In this document: positions 1 through 8,449 of the stretch, piece by piece
How positions within the stretch are numbered: position 1 is the stretch's first letter
Layout of the letters: every line of letters begins with the position of its first letter
Source of the DNA: Stenotrophomonas bentonitica
GTDB lineage: Bacteria > Pseudomonadota > Gammaproteobacteria > Xanthomonadales > Xanthomonadaceae
Assembly: GCF_013185915.1 (NCBI RefSeq)
Contig: NZ_JAAZUH010000002.1
Span: 868,001-932,000, forward strand
DNA length: 64,000 bases
Reading direction: 5' to 3'
Notes under the pieces: generated by a model
Seen by the model: only the letters and a program-made list of their open reading frames with translations
Database searches by the model: none
Told to the model about the DNA's origin: nothing
Translations under genes and position numbers: made by a program

Positions 1-405
1 CTGGCCCAGCTGCAGACGCTGCGCAGCCAGGTGGAGCAGGGCGATGACGCAGCGCGCGCCGCGTTCCGCCAGCAGCTGCTCGCCGACAACCGCGAACACC
101 AGGGCGCCGCGCTGCTGGCCGACGGCAACTACACCTTCGAACGGGTCGGTTACCTGCTGGCCGACCTGACCGAGCGCAACGCGATCAGCGTGCACCTGCC
201 CGAGGATCGCCCCGGCTCATTGCGCGAGCTGCTGCATGTGTTCGAACGGCATGGGGTGAGCCTGGCCTCGATCCATTCCTCGCGCACGCCCGGTGGCGAA
301 GTGCATTTCCGCATGGGCTTCGTGCCGGGCAGCGACCTGCAGGCGATGCAGCGGGCGGCGGTGGAGATCGACGCCAGTGGCATCGGCCGGGTCCTGCCAC
401 GCTGA
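1..405 (+). CDS. C-terminal part of an ACT-domain protein, probably prephenate dehydrogenase
   Basis: The frame is open from the first base of the window, so the 5' part of the gene lies outside. The 134 visible residues begin with a helical segment (LAQLQTLRSQVEQGD...) of the kind that ends the catalytic domain of TyrA-type prephenate dehydrogenases. An ACT domain follows (about residues 60-130, core ISVHLPEDRPGSL and later LASIHSSRTP). ACT domains bind amino acids and give feedback control in aromatic amino-acid enzymes. If this is TyrA, it converts prephenate to 4-hydroxyphenylpyruvate in tyrosine synthesis. The ACT domain is clear; the enzyme identity is inferred from the short preceding helix, and another ACT-regulated enzyme is possible. 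Confidence 0.6.
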   Translation: MAQLQTLRSQVEQGDDAARAAFRQQLLADNREHQGAALLADGNYTFERVGYLLADLTERNAISVHLPEDRPGSLRELLHVFERHGVSLASIHSSRTPGGEVHFRMGFVPGSDLQAMQRAAVEIDASGIGRVLPR

Positions 406-412
406 CGCGCTG

Positions 413-448
413 CCGCATTCATCCACAGGGGGTGTGGATGAAATGCGG
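413..448. repeat. Imperfect inverted repeat just after the ACT-domain gene
   Basis: Arms of 15 and 16 bases (CCGCATTCATCCACA and its complement with one extra base) flank a GGGGG loop. It lies 7 bases after the upstream stop codon and could stabilise or end the transcript, but no T-run follows. Both arms carry the ATCCACA core of a DnaA box. Confidence 0.5.
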
Positions 449-455
449 ACAAGCA

Positions 456-464
456 TGTGGATAA
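456..464 (-). other. Perfect DnaA-box sequence
   Basis: TGTGGATAA is the complement of TTATCCACA, the strict consensus DnaA box. It lies 7 bases after a hairpin whose two arms contain near-boxes. No replication genes are visible nearby, so this is not called as an origin. Confidence 0.35.
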
Positions 465-526
465 GCGAGCGCAGCCCCCGTACCGCAAGGCTGTCAAGAT
501 GGGTGGCGATTAATTGACCATGCCGG

Positions 527-724
527 TCAGGTGGTCAAGGTAAGCTCGCCACCGCTGGTGCGGAAGGTCCTGCCATCGCGGACCAGATGCCGGCCGTCGG
601 CCAGCTCGTAACGCACATGCGGATCGGCCGCGGTGTTTGCGGTGGCGGCCAGCTCATCCTTGAATTCGATGACGACGTAATCGTCACCGTTCGCATCGGT
701 AGCGGGAAACTGACGGAACGACAT
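527..724 (-). CDS. Small hypothetical protein (65 aa)
   Basis: I do not recognise this protein. It is 65 residues, acidic and soluble, with no signal peptide, membrane helix or cysteine. The start (MSFRQF) is chosen because a very good Shine-Dalgarno sequence, AGGAGGT, precedes it by 6 bases; a longer reading 14 codons upstream would ignore that site. It stands alone on the minus strand, downstream of the ABC exporter (69-base gap), and could be on the same transcript. The ribosome site and the balanced composition suggest that it is expressed. Confidence 0.7.
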   Translation of the reverse strand: MSFRQFPATDANGDDYVVIEFKDELAATANTAADPHVRYELADGRHLVRDGRTFRTSGGELTLTT

Positions 725-793
725 GCAACACCTCCTGCAGCGGTCTGATGGGACGAGTGTCACCATGCGACCGCAGGTGTTAGCGGTGCGTCA

Positions 794-2560
794 TCAATCG
801 ATGAACTGCAGTTTCGCCAGTTCAGCATACAGGCCACCCTCGGCCAGCAGCTCTGCGTGGGTGCCTTGGGCTACGATGCGGCCGTGGTCCATCACCACGA
901 TGCGATCGGCCTTCAGTACCGTCGCCAGCCGGTGCGCGATCACCAGCGTGGTGCGCCCGGCCATCAGGCGTTCCAGTGCCTGCTGCACCGCGCGCTCGCT
1001 CTGCGCGTCCAGCGCGCTGGTGGCTTCGTCCAGCAGCAGGATCGGGGCGTCCTTGAGCAGTGCGCGTGCAATGGCGATGCGCTGCTGCTGGCCGCCGGAC
1101 AGGCGCGCCCCGCGCTCGCCCAGTTCGCTCAGGTAGCCGTCCGGGAGCGCCTCCAGGAATTCATCGGCCTCGGCCGCTTCGGCCGCGCGCTGCACCTCTT
1201 CATTGCTGGCTTCCAGCCGCCCGTAGCGGATGTTGTCCAGTGCGCTGCTGGCAAACAGGGTCGGCTGCTGCGGCACCAGCGCCATCTGCGCGCGCAGCTG
1301 TGCCGGGTCGACCCGGCGCACGTCCACGCCGTCCACCTGCACGCTGCCGGCGGCGGGGTCGTGGAAGCGCAGCAGCATCGACAGCACCGTGCTCTTGCCG
1401 GCGCCGGACGGCCCGACCAGCGCCACGGTTTCGCCCGGGCGCACGTGCAGGTCGAAGTGGTCCAGCGCGGCGGTGTCGCGCCGCTGCGGGTAGTGGAAGA
1501 CCACGTCCTGGAAGCGGATCTCGCCGCGCAGCGGCTGCGGCAGCGGCAGCGGGTCGGCCGGGCTGGTGATCTCGATGTCCTCCTGCAGCAGTTCGGCGAT
1601 CCGGCCCATGCCGCCGGAGGCACGCTGCAGTTCATTCCAGACTTCGGCCAGCGCACCTACCGAACCACCGCCGATCAGCGCGTACAGCACGAACTGGCCC
1701 AGCGTGCCGGCGCTCATGCGGCCGTCGATCACGTCGTGCGCGCCGAGCCACAGCACGCCCACGATCGCACCGAACACCAGCACGATGGCGGTGGCGGTCA
1801 CCAGCGACTGTGCCCCGATGCGACGCCGGGCGGCGCGGATCGACTCGCCCAGCGCCGCGTTGAAGCGGCTGCGTTCGTACGGCTCGCGCGCATGCGCCTG
1901 CACCGTGCGCACCGCGCCCAGGGTTTCGGCGGCCAGGCTGTTGGCATCGGCGATGCGGTCCTGGCTGGCGCGCGAGATGCCGCGCAGCCGGCGTGCACCG
2001 ATGATGATCGGCAGCACCGCCAGTGGAATGCCGACCAGCGACCACGCGGCCAGGCGCGGGCTGGTGACGAACAGCATCACCAGGCTGCCCACTACCGTGA
2101 CGCTGCTGCGCAAGGCCACCGACATGGTCGAGCCGATCACGCTGCGCAGCAGTTCGCTGTCTGCGGTCAGCCGCGAGACCAGTTCGCCGCTGCGGCTGCG
2201 GTCGTGGAAACCGGCGCCGAGTGCGATCAGGTGCGCGTACAGGCGGCTGCGCAGGTCGGCCACCACTTTTTCGCCAAGCAGCGAGACGAAGAAGAAGCGT
2301 GCGGCCGTGGCCAGCGCCAGCACCACCGCCACCAGGAACAGCAGTGCGAAGGCGCGGTTGATCTGGCCGCCGCTGTTGAAGCCATGGTCGATCATCTGCT
2401 TCACCGCCGGCGGCAGGCTCAGCGTGGCCGCCGAGGACACCGCCAGCGCCACCAGCCAGGCCGCGAACAGCCCGCCATGGCGGCGCACGAACGGCCACAG
2501 CGTGCCCAGGCTGCCAAGGCGGCGCAGGGTCGGGGCCGGCGGGGAAACGGGGTCAGTCAT
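794..2560 (-). CDS. ABC exporter, fused membrane and ATPase domains (MsbA/ABCB type)
   Basis: This is a 588-residue half-transporter. The N-terminal two thirds (about residues 25-310) hold six membrane helices, and the C-terminal third is the ATPase. Walker A (GPSGAGKS, near residue 383), the signature LSGGQQQR (near 487) and Walker B with ILLLDEATSALD (near 507) are intact, so it should work as a homodimer that exports lipids, peptides or drugs across the inner membrane. It resembles the 'ABC transporter transmembrane' exporters that occur beside, and distinct from, the essential MsbA. The ATG (MTDPVSP) overlaps the end of yigZ by 8 bases, implying translational coupling. The substrate cannot be read from the sequence. 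Confidence 0.9.
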   Translation of the reverse strand: MTDPVSPPAPTLRRLGSLGTLWPFVRRHGGLFAAWLVALAVSSAATLSLPPAVKQMIDHGFNSGGQINRAFALLFLVAVVLALATAARFFFVSLLGEKVVADLRSRLYAHLIALGAGFHDRSRSGELVSRLTADSELLRSVIGSTMSVALRSSVTVVGSLVMLFVTSPRLAAWSLVGIPLAVLPIIIGARRLRGISRASQDRIADANSLAAETLGAVRTVQAHAREPYERSRFNAALGESIRAARRRIGAQSLVTATAIVLVFGAIVGVLWLGAHDVIDGRMSAGTLGQFVLYALIGGGSVGALAEVWNELQRASGGMGRIAELLQEDIEITSPADPLPLPQPLRGEIRFQDVVFHYPQRRDTAALDHFDLHVRPGETVALVGPSGAGKSTVLSMLLRFHDPAAGSVQVDGVDVRRVDPAQLRAQMALVPQQPTLFASSALDNIRYGRLEASNEEVQRAAEAAEADEFLEALPDGYLSELGERGARLSGGQQQRIAIARALLKDAPILLLDEATSALDAQSERAVQQALERLMAGRTTLVIAHRLATVLKADRIVVMDHGRIVAQGTHAELLAEGGLYAELAKLQFID

Positions 2561-3161
2561 GGGCAAGGCCTGGTTCGGTGCGTGCGTGCACCCGGATACG
2601 ATCACGGGTGGCGTCGCGAAGGCGGATTTTCAACGGGTCGACCTGGTCGGCGGGCAGCCGGACGTGCAGTTCCACCCCGGAAGCGGTGAAGGTTTCGTCC
2701 AGTTTGTCGGCCAGGTGCTGCGCCAGCGCCGCATGCAGCGCGCCGAGGTCCTCGAAACCGGCGTGCACGGTCAGCTCGGCCAGCGCCACCAGCGGCAGAC
2801 GCGGCGCGGTGCGCAGGCATTCGGCGGCGGTGCCGCCATAGGCCCGCACCAGGCCGCCCGCACCGAGCTTGATGCCGCCGTACCAGCGGATCACCACCAC
2901 CATGATGCGGTCGAAGCCCTGGCCGTCGATGGCGGCCAGGATCGGGCGACCGGCGGTGCCGGCCGGCTCGCCATCGTCGCTGGAGCGGTACTCGTTGCCG
3001 TGCCGGTAGGCCCAGCAGTTGTGCGTGGCGTCGGCCACGGCGACCTGCTGCAGGAAAGCGAGCGCATCGGCGGCCGCCTCGATCGGCGCGGCGTGCGCGA
3101 CGAAACGGCTGTGTTTGATGTCCAGGCTGTGGCTGACGGTGGTGGCGAGCGTATCGGGCAT
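2553..3161 (-). CDS. yigZ: YigZ/IMPACT family protein
   Basis: The 202-residue product matches the YigZ family along its length. The N-terminal IMPACT domain contains the typical stretches SRFVAHAAP, DATHNCWAYR, DDGEPAGTAG and RWYGGIKLGAGGLVRAY; the C-terminal part is the smaller ferredoxin-like domain of YigZ. The eukaryotic relative IMPACT acts on translation control through GCN1; the bacterial role is not settled. The stop codon lies inside the start of the downstream ABC exporter gene, so the two are cotranslated. A GTAG-headed palindrome separates it from the anti-sigma gene upstream. Confidence 0.92.
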   Translation of the reverse strand: MPDTLATTVSHSLDIKHSRFVAHAAPIEAAADALAFLQQVAVADATHNCWAYRHGNEYRSSDDGEPAGTAGRPILAAIDGQGFDRIMVVVIRWYGGIKLGAGGLVRAYGGTAAECLRTAPRLPLVALAELTVHAGFEDLGALHAALAQHLADKLDETFTASGVELHVRLPADQVDPLKIRLRDATRDRIRVHARTEPGLAHD

Positions 3162-3190
3162 CGGGATTATTGTAATGCGGCATTGCTGCC

Positions 3191-3213
3191 AGCCGGGCAG
3201 GGCCCGGCTCTAC
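3191..3213 (-). repeat. GTAG-headed REP palindrome (SMAG-like)
   Basis: On the minus strand it reads GTAG followed by a stem, GAGCCGGGC paired with GCCCGGCT around a short loop. This is the layout of the SMAG repeats of S. maltophilia. It occupies the gap between the putative anti-sigma gene and yigZ and may act as an RNA stem in their shared transcript. Confidence 0.75.
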
Positions 3214-3223
3214 CGGGCACGCA

Positions 3224-4168
3224 TCACGGATCCAACAACGCGCGCAGGTCGCCCGGAATACGCGCTTCCGGATATGCCTGCAGATAACGCTCCAAACTCG
3301 CCCGCGCCGTGTCCAGATCGCCCGCATCGCGGCGCTCGCGGATGCGCTTGATCCACTGTCGGCGTGGCAGCGCGGCGTCGGCATCGACCGCGCGGGTGAG
3401 CGCATCCGGCGATGCCAGTGCGCCGTACGCGTCCACCGGTGCCGGTGCGGTGCGGCGCATGACCCCGGGGGCTCCCTGTGTGCGTGCAGGGGCAGGCGCG
3501 GCCAGCTTGGCGCGCTCGCGCGCATCGGTGGCACGGCTGCCCGTCACTTCCACGCGGTCCAGGTCGGCCGACTGCACTGCATCGGCCTGCTCGTTCTGCA
3601 GGACCGGGGCCGCCATCGGCGCAGGGGGCGCCGGGGGAGTGGGCATGGCCATCGGTGCCGCAGCGGGCATCGGCGGTGGCGCTGGCAGGGGTGCCGGCTT
3701 GGGCGCTGACAGTACCCGCGCCGACGCAGCGGCAGGTTTCTCCTGGGGCGCCGCATCGGCAGCCGGCGCGTCGGCCGGTACAGCCGCAGGTGCCGTGTCG
3801 GCGCTGGCGGCGGCTTCGGCCTGCGGTGGCGCTTCCGTGGCCATTTCGCTCGCCATCGGTGCCGGTGCGGCCGGCGGTGGCCCCTCCGGCTTGAGCTGCC
3901 AGGCGATGCCCACCGCGAACACCAGCGAGGCGGCCAAGCCGAGTGCTGCCGGGAAGCGCGAACGCCTGCGCGGCGGCGTGGTGGACACGGGCGCAGCAGG
4001 AGGCGCAGACGGTTCGGCAGCGGGTGTTGCGGCCACCGGTTGCACTGCCGCACGCGCAGCGGCCAGCACCGCATCGTCCACCGCCGCCGGCGGTGCACTG
4101 GACGCCGGCCGACCCAGCAGGCGGGCCAGTTCGCGTTCTTCCGGCGTCAGCGGATCGGGGCGGTTCAT
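3224..4168 (-). CDS. Pro/Ala-rich single-span membrane protein, putative anti-sigma factor
   Basis: The 314-residue product has a short cytoplasmic N-terminus, one membrane helix (about residues 72-92, flanked by RRRSR) and a long Ala/Pro-rich periplasmic part (about 93-245). It ends in a helical segment rich in charged residues (about 255-314). The gene starts within the stop codon of the ECF sigma gene (ATGA overlap), which is the classic arrangement for a membrane anti-sigma factor. No zinc-binding HxxxCxxC motif is present, so it would not be a ZAS-type anti-sigma. Identity as anti-sigma rests on position and topology only. Confidence 0.6.
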   Translation of the reverse strand: MNRPDPLTPEERELARLLGRPASSAPPAAVDDAVLAAARAAVQPVAATPAAEPSAPPAAPVSTTPPRRRSRFPAALGLAASLVFAVGIAWQLKPEGPPPAAPAPMASEMATEAPPQAEAAASADTAPAAVPADAPAADAAPQEKPAAASARVLSAPKPAPLPAPPPMPAAAPMAMPTPPAPPAPMAAPVLQNEQADAVQSADLDRVEVTGSRATDARERAKLAAPAPARTQGAPGVMRRTAPAPVDAYGALASPDALTRAVDADAALPRRQWIKRIRERRDAGDLDTARASLERYLQAYPEARIPGDLRALLDP

Positions 4169-4788
4169 GGGCTCAACTCCGCGCGCAGTTTGTCCATCGC
4201 GTAGCGCAGCCGCGATTTCACGGTTTCGCGGCCCACGCCGGTGACCTGCGCGATCTCTTCCAGGCTCAGCTCCTGTTCCAGCCGCAGCTGCAGCACGGTG
4301 CGCTGGTCATCGGGCAGCTGCTCCATGGCCAGCTGCAGGCGGCGGCGCTGTTCGAATTCGGACAGCTGGGTTTCCGGCGTGCGCGTATCGCTCATGCGCG
4401 CCACGCGCTCGTCGGCGTCGCCAGGCGCGGCCGGGCGGTGGCGCATCGCCCGCCAATGGTCGTTGAGCCGATTATGGGCAATCCGGAACAGCCAGGTGGT
4501 GAAGGCGGCCTCCGGCTGCCAGCCCGCACGGGCGGCGATCACCCGCTGCCACACGTCCTGGAACATCTCGTCGGCCAGCGCCGCATCGCGCAGCTGGCGC
4601 AGCAGGAAGCTGTACAGGCGGTTGCGGTGGCGCGCATACAGGCTTTCGAAGGCACGCAGGTCGCCCCCGGCCCAGGCCAGCATCAGAGACTCGTCGGTTG
4701 GCAGGGCAGCAGCATCCACGGCGCACAGAGTAAGCGCTGGAGGGGTCTGCGCATAGCCGCGCTGGGCAGGGGCAGTGGCGGGGTTCAA
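4165..4788 (-). CDS. ECF-type RNA polymerase sigma factor
   Basis: This is a sigma-70 group 4 factor. Region 2 is at about residues 45-115 (FESLYARHRNRLYSF, then DEMFQDVWQRV) and region 4 at about 150-200, with the helix-turn-helix SLEEIAQVTGVGRETVKSRL. It directs RNA polymerase to a small regulon and is probably held by the membrane protein encoded immediately downstream. The given start is a TTG with no clear ribosome site; GTG at 4719 or ATG at 4683 (172 aa, just before the conserved LAWAGGD) are equally possible. It is divergent from the c-di-GMP gene, with 135 bases between the given start and that gene. Confidence 0.87.
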   Translation of the reverse strand: MNPATAPAQRGYAQTPPALTLCAVDAAALPTDESLMLAWAGGDLRAFESLYARHRNRLYSFLLRQLRDAALADEMFQDVWQRVIAARAGWQPEAAFTTWLFRIAHNRLNDHWRAMRHRPAAPGDADERVARMSDTRTPETQLSEFEQRRRLQLAMEQLPDDQRTVLQLRLEQELSLEEIAQVTGVGRETVKSRLRYAMDKLRAELSP

Positions 4789-4923
4789 GGCGTCGACAGG
4801 GGTGGCACACCCTCACAACAACGGCCGAGGGCAGGCAATGGGGTGAAGGACTTCCATTCACCCCCGGTTTGCGCGTTATGCTCGGGGGACAGGGGAGGCG
4901 CCGGGTATCCGGCGTCAAAAGAG

Positions 4924-7812
4924 ATGAACATGTTGTCCAGCCAGGCAGTGTCGACTTCGGGACAGAAGGACCGCAGCGCAGCGGTATCGGCAGCGCTTGG
5001 GCGCACGCTGTGCGCGCTGTTGCCGGCCGGCGCCCAGCTCACCCTGGGCTGGTCCGACGCCACGCTGGGCGAAGGGTGCCTGCGGCATCCGCCGCGGGCC
5101 GGTTCGGATCGCGCGCTCCTGGATACGCTGCTGGCCTCGCCGCCGGTCTGCCCGCAGGGCGGGGCGGTGTACCGCTGGCAGCACCAGGGCGGCGAGCTGG
5201 TCATCCACGTCCTGCTGGACGATGGCGCAAGCCCGCCCGACGCCTGGTGGGGCGTGGCTCGCAGCGGCCTGCAGGACGCGTTGGCGCTGGCCCGGCAACG
5301 CGAGCAGATCCGCTCGCTGGAAAATTCCAAGCGGCTGCAGCAGGCGTTGTATGAAATCGCCGACCTGGCCGGTGCAGACCTGGAAATGAGCGAGATGCTG
5401 CGCCACTTCCACCGCGTGCTCAATTCGCTGATGTACGCGCAGAACTGCTACATCGTCGAGTACGACGATGTGCGCCGGCGGATCCGCTTCCTGTACTTCG
5501 CCGACCAGCGCGACAATTTCGTGGCCGATCCGGACCGCAGCTACGAAGAACATGAAATGCCGCGCAGCCTGACCTTCGCGCTGCTGCGCCACGGCCAGCC
5601 GCTCAGCGGGCCGTCCAACGAACTGCTGGCGGCGATGAGCGACGAGTACGACCCCAGCCGCGGGCCGGAGAGCCTGGACTGGCTGGGCGTGCCGATGCTG
5701 CGCGACGGCCGGGTCTGCGGCGCCATCGTGGTGCAGAGCTACGAACAGCGCGTGCGCTACAACGAAGCCGACCGCACCCTGCTCGGTTATGTGGCCCAGC
5801 ACATCCTCACCGCGATGGACCGTCGCCAGGCGCAGGTGCAGCTGGAGCGCCAGGTGGAGCGACGCACGCTGGAGCTGCAGCGCGCCAACCACAGCCTGCA
5901 GGACGAAGTGATCGAGCGCCGCCGCGCCGAGAAACTGCAGCTGGCGCTGTTCAACATCGCCGAAATGGCGATGAGCGCTGAAAGCCTGGCCCAGTTCTAC
6001 GTGCAGGTGCATGGCGTGGTCGGCACGCTGCTGGACGCGCGTAATTTCTACATCGCGCTGGTCGACGAATCCGGCGAAGGGCTGGAGTTCGTCTACTCGG
6101 TGGACGAATACAACCCGGCCCGCGCCCCGCGGCCGTTCAGCATGGGCCTGACCGAGTACATCGTGCGCAACCGGCAGCCATTGCTGGCGTCGCGCGAGCA
6201 TATCGACGCGCTGCGCGCCTCGGGTACCGTCAACGAGTTCGGTGCGCGCTCGCACTGCTGGCTGGGGGTGCCGCTGCTGAGCGATGACGACGTGGTCGGC
6301 GTGATCGTGGTGCAGAGCTACTCGCCGGAGATCAGTTTCACCGCGCACGACCAGCGCCTGCTGACCTTCGTTGCGCAGAACATCGGCAACGGCCTGGCCC
6401 GCCAGCGCGACCAGGAGCGCCTGCGCAACGCGCACGCCGAGCTGGAAATACGCGTCGACGAGCGCACCCGCGAGCTGGCCGAGGTCAACGACAAGCTGCT
6501 TGGCCAGATCGGCGAGCGCCTGCGCGCCGAACAGCGCCTGACCCACCAGGCCCTGCACGATGCCCTGACCGGGCTGCCCAACCGCGCGCACCTGCTGGAT
6601 CGCCTGGAGGATGCCATCGCCCGCGCACGCTCGCGCGACGGCCTGCGGTTCGCGGTGCTGTTCCTGGACCTAGACCGCTTCAAGCTGGTCAACGACAGCA
6701 TCGGCCACGCCGCCGGCGACCAGATGCTGGTCGAGGTGGCCAAGCGCATCGTGTCGATGGTCGGTGGCGATGACGTGGTGGCACGCCTGGGCGGCGACGA
6801 GTTCGCGATCCTGCTCGAGTGCGAGCAGGGCCTGGAGTCGGCCCGCGAGTTCTCCCAGCGCATGCTGGTGGCGCTGGAAGAGTCGATGTGGGTGCAGGGG
6901 CGCGAGCTGTTCCCGTCCGGCAGCCTCGGCATCGCGATGTGGAGCCCGCGCTACCGCAACGGCGAGGAGATGGTGCGCGACGCGGACGCGGCGATGTACC
7001 GTGCCAAGGCGCAGGGCAAGGACCGCTGGGCGGTGTTCGACGAAGCCATGCGCGAAGAAGCGCTGCGCAGCCTGGACCTGGAAGCCGACCTGCGCCGGGC
7101 CATCAACAACCGCGACTTCATGCCGTTCTACCAGCCCATCGTGCGCCTCACCGACGGCCAGGTGGTAGGCTATGAGGCGCTGCTGCGCTGGCAGCACGAG
7201 CGGCGCGGCCTGCTTCTGCCTAGCGCGTTCCTGGACCTGGGCGAAGAGAGTGGCCTGATCGAACAGGTCGACTGGCTGCTGTATGAGGAAGTCATCGGCC
7301 AGCTCGCGCGCGGTGGCGAAGGCTATCTGTCGGTGAACGTGTCGCCGCGGCATTTCCGTTCGCCCGATTTCAGCTCACGGCTGTTCGGCCTGATCGAAGC
7401 GGCCGGTGCCGACCCGCGCCGGCTGCGCCTGGAAATCACCGAAGTGGCGTTGCTCGACGACGGCCCGCGCACGCTGCGGATCCTACAGGCGCTGCGCGAG
7501 CGCGGCGTGCTGGTGCAGCTGGACGATTTCGGTACCGGCTTCTCGGCGCTGTCCTACCTGCACCGCTTCCCGATCTCCACGCTGAAGATCGACCAGAGCT
7601 TCATCGCCGGGCTGCATGGCCAGGACCTGCAGAGCACCTACGCGCTGGTCCAGGGCGTGCTGTCGCTGGCGCGCACGCTGGGCATCGAAACGGTGGGCGA
7701 GGGCATCGAAAATGCCGCCCAGCGCGAGACCCTGCTGCAGCTGGGCTGCGATTACGGGCAGGGCTACCTGCTGGGTCGCCCTGCGCCGATGGAAACGTTC
7801 GTTACCGCGTGA
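4924..7812 (+). CDS. GAF-GAF-GGDEF-EAL protein (cyclic-di-GMP turnover)
   Basis: The product is 962 residues. Two GAF-like sensor domains (about 150-300 and 340-490) are each followed by a coiled coil (RRTLELQRAN; RTRELAEVND). A GGDEF domain follows (RLGGDEF, the GGDEF itself at 623-627) and then an EAL domain (EALLRW from 751, with NVSP, LEITE, DDFGTGFS and LKIDQSF). Both active-site signatures are intact, so it could make and break c-di-GMP, with the GAF domains deciding which. There is no membrane helix, so it is cytoplasmic. The ATG at 4924 is used; a second ATG two codons later is possible. Its stop abuts the stop of the convergent LOG gene. Confidence 0.93.
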   Translation: MNMLSSQAVSTSGQKDRSAAVSAALGRTLCALLPAGAQLTLGWSDATLGEGCLRHPPRAGSDRALLDTLLASPPVCPQGGAVYRWQHQGGELVIHVLLDDGASPPDAWWGVARSGLQDALALARQREQIRSLENSKRLQQALYEIADLAGADLEMSEMLRHFHRVLNSLMYAQNCYIVEYDDVRRRIRFLYFADQRDNFVADPDRSYEEHEMPRSLTFALLRHGQPLSGPSNELLAAMSDEYDPSRGPESLDWLGVPMLRDGRVCGAIVVQSYEQRVRYNEADRTLLGYVAQHILTAMDRRQAQVQLERQVERRTLELQRANHSLQDEVIERRRAEKLQLALFNIAEMAMSAESLAQFYVQVHGVVGTLLDARNFYIALVDESGEGLEFVYSVDEYNPARAPRPFSMGLTEYIVRNRQPLLASREHIDALRASGTVNEFGARSHCWLGVPLLSDDDVVGVIVVQSYSPEISFTAHDQRLLTFVAQNIGNGLARQRDQERLRNAHAELEIRVDERTRELAEVNDKLLGQIGERLRAEQRLTHQALHDALTGLPNRAHLLDRLEDAIARARSRDGLRFAVLFLDLDRFKLVNDSIGHAAGDQMLVEVAKRIVSMVGGDDVVARLGGDEFAILLECEQGLESAREFSQRMLVALEESMWVQGRELFPSGSLGIAMWSPRYRNGEEMVRDADAAMYRAKAQGKDRWAVFDEAMREEALRSLDLEADLRRAINNRDFMPFYQPIVRLTDGQVVGYEALLRWQHERRGLLLPSAFLDLGEESGLIEQVDWLLYEEVIGQLARGGEGYLSVNVSPRHFRSPDFSSRLFGLIEAAGADPRRLRLEITEVALLDDGPRTLRILQALRERGVLVQLDDFGTGFSALSYLHRFPISTLKIDQSFIAGLHGQDLQSTYALVQGVLSLARTLGIETVGEGIENAAQRETLLQLGCDYGQGYLLGRPAPMETFVTA

Positions 7813-8406
7813 TCAACGCAACGCGGTACGCCGCTTCTCGTCGATCCACTTCGAGGCCTGCGCCGGCTCATACGCGCGCATCCACTCCAGCATCGCGTCG
7901 ATGTCCTGGCCGTACCACAGGTCGGCGCGCTGGTCGGGGTGCAGGAAGCGCTCTTCGACCATGCGGTCGATCATGCCGATCAGGGGTGCGTAGAAGCCGT
8001 CCACGTCCAGGAAGGCGCACGGCTTGTTGCCGATCCCGAGCTGGCGCCAGGTGAGCATCTCGAAGATCTCTTCCATGGTGCCGAACCCGCCGGGCAGGGC
8101 CACGAATGCGTCGGACAGGTCGAACATGCGCGACTTGCGTTCGTGCATCGAGCCGACGATTTCCAGTTCGGTCAGGCCGCGGTGGGCCACTTCCCAGTCG
8201 GCCAGCTGCTGCGGGATGACCCCGGTCACTTCGCCGCCGCCGGCGAGCACCGCATTGGCCACCGTGCCCATCAGGCCGACATTGCCGCCGCCATAGACCA
8301 GGCGCAGGCCGTCACGGGCAATGCGGTCGCCCAGCGCGATCGCGCGTTCGGTGTAGATGGGCTTGCTGCCGGCGTTGGAGCCGCAGTAGACGCAGATGGA
8401 CTTCAT
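7813..8406 (-). CDS. LOG family protein (nucleoside 5'-monophosphate phosphoribohydrolase)
   Basis: The 197-residue protein starts MKSICVYCGSN and carries GGGNVGLMG (39-47) and the catalytic signature PGGFGTMEE (105-113). This defines the TIGR00730/LOG family, which cleaves the N-glycosidic bond of AMP-like nucleotides; plant and some bacterial members release active cytokinins. It is likely a housekeeping nucleotide hydrolase here. A longer reading that adds nine residues upstream lacks family similarity, so the start at MKSI is preferred. It is the first of two minus-strand genes that converge on the c-di-GMP gene. Confidence 0.9.
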   Translation of the reverse strand: MKSICVYCGSNAGSKPIYTERAIALGDRIARDGLRLVYGGGNVGLMGTVANAVLAGGGEVTGVIPQQLADWEVAHRGLTELEIVGSMHERKSRMFDLSDAFVALPGGFGTMEEIFEMLTWRQLGIGNKPCAFLDVDGFYAPLIGMIDRMVEERFLHPDQRADLWYGQDIDAMLEWMRAYEPAQASKWIDEKRRTALR

Positions 8407-8449
8407 GGGTGGTTCCCGGTGGAAACCACCCATTGTCGCATGGTGGGGT

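Noticed and set aside
413..464. Replication origin suggested by DnaA boxes
   Set aside because: No dnaA, dnaN, gidA or AT-rich unwinding region is present, and only one box is perfect.
857..2689. A 610-codon plus-strand frame opposite the ABC exporter
   Set aside because: The composition is that of a shadow frame (Gln/Arg/His/Ala); the opposite strand has a full transporter with Walker and signature motifs.
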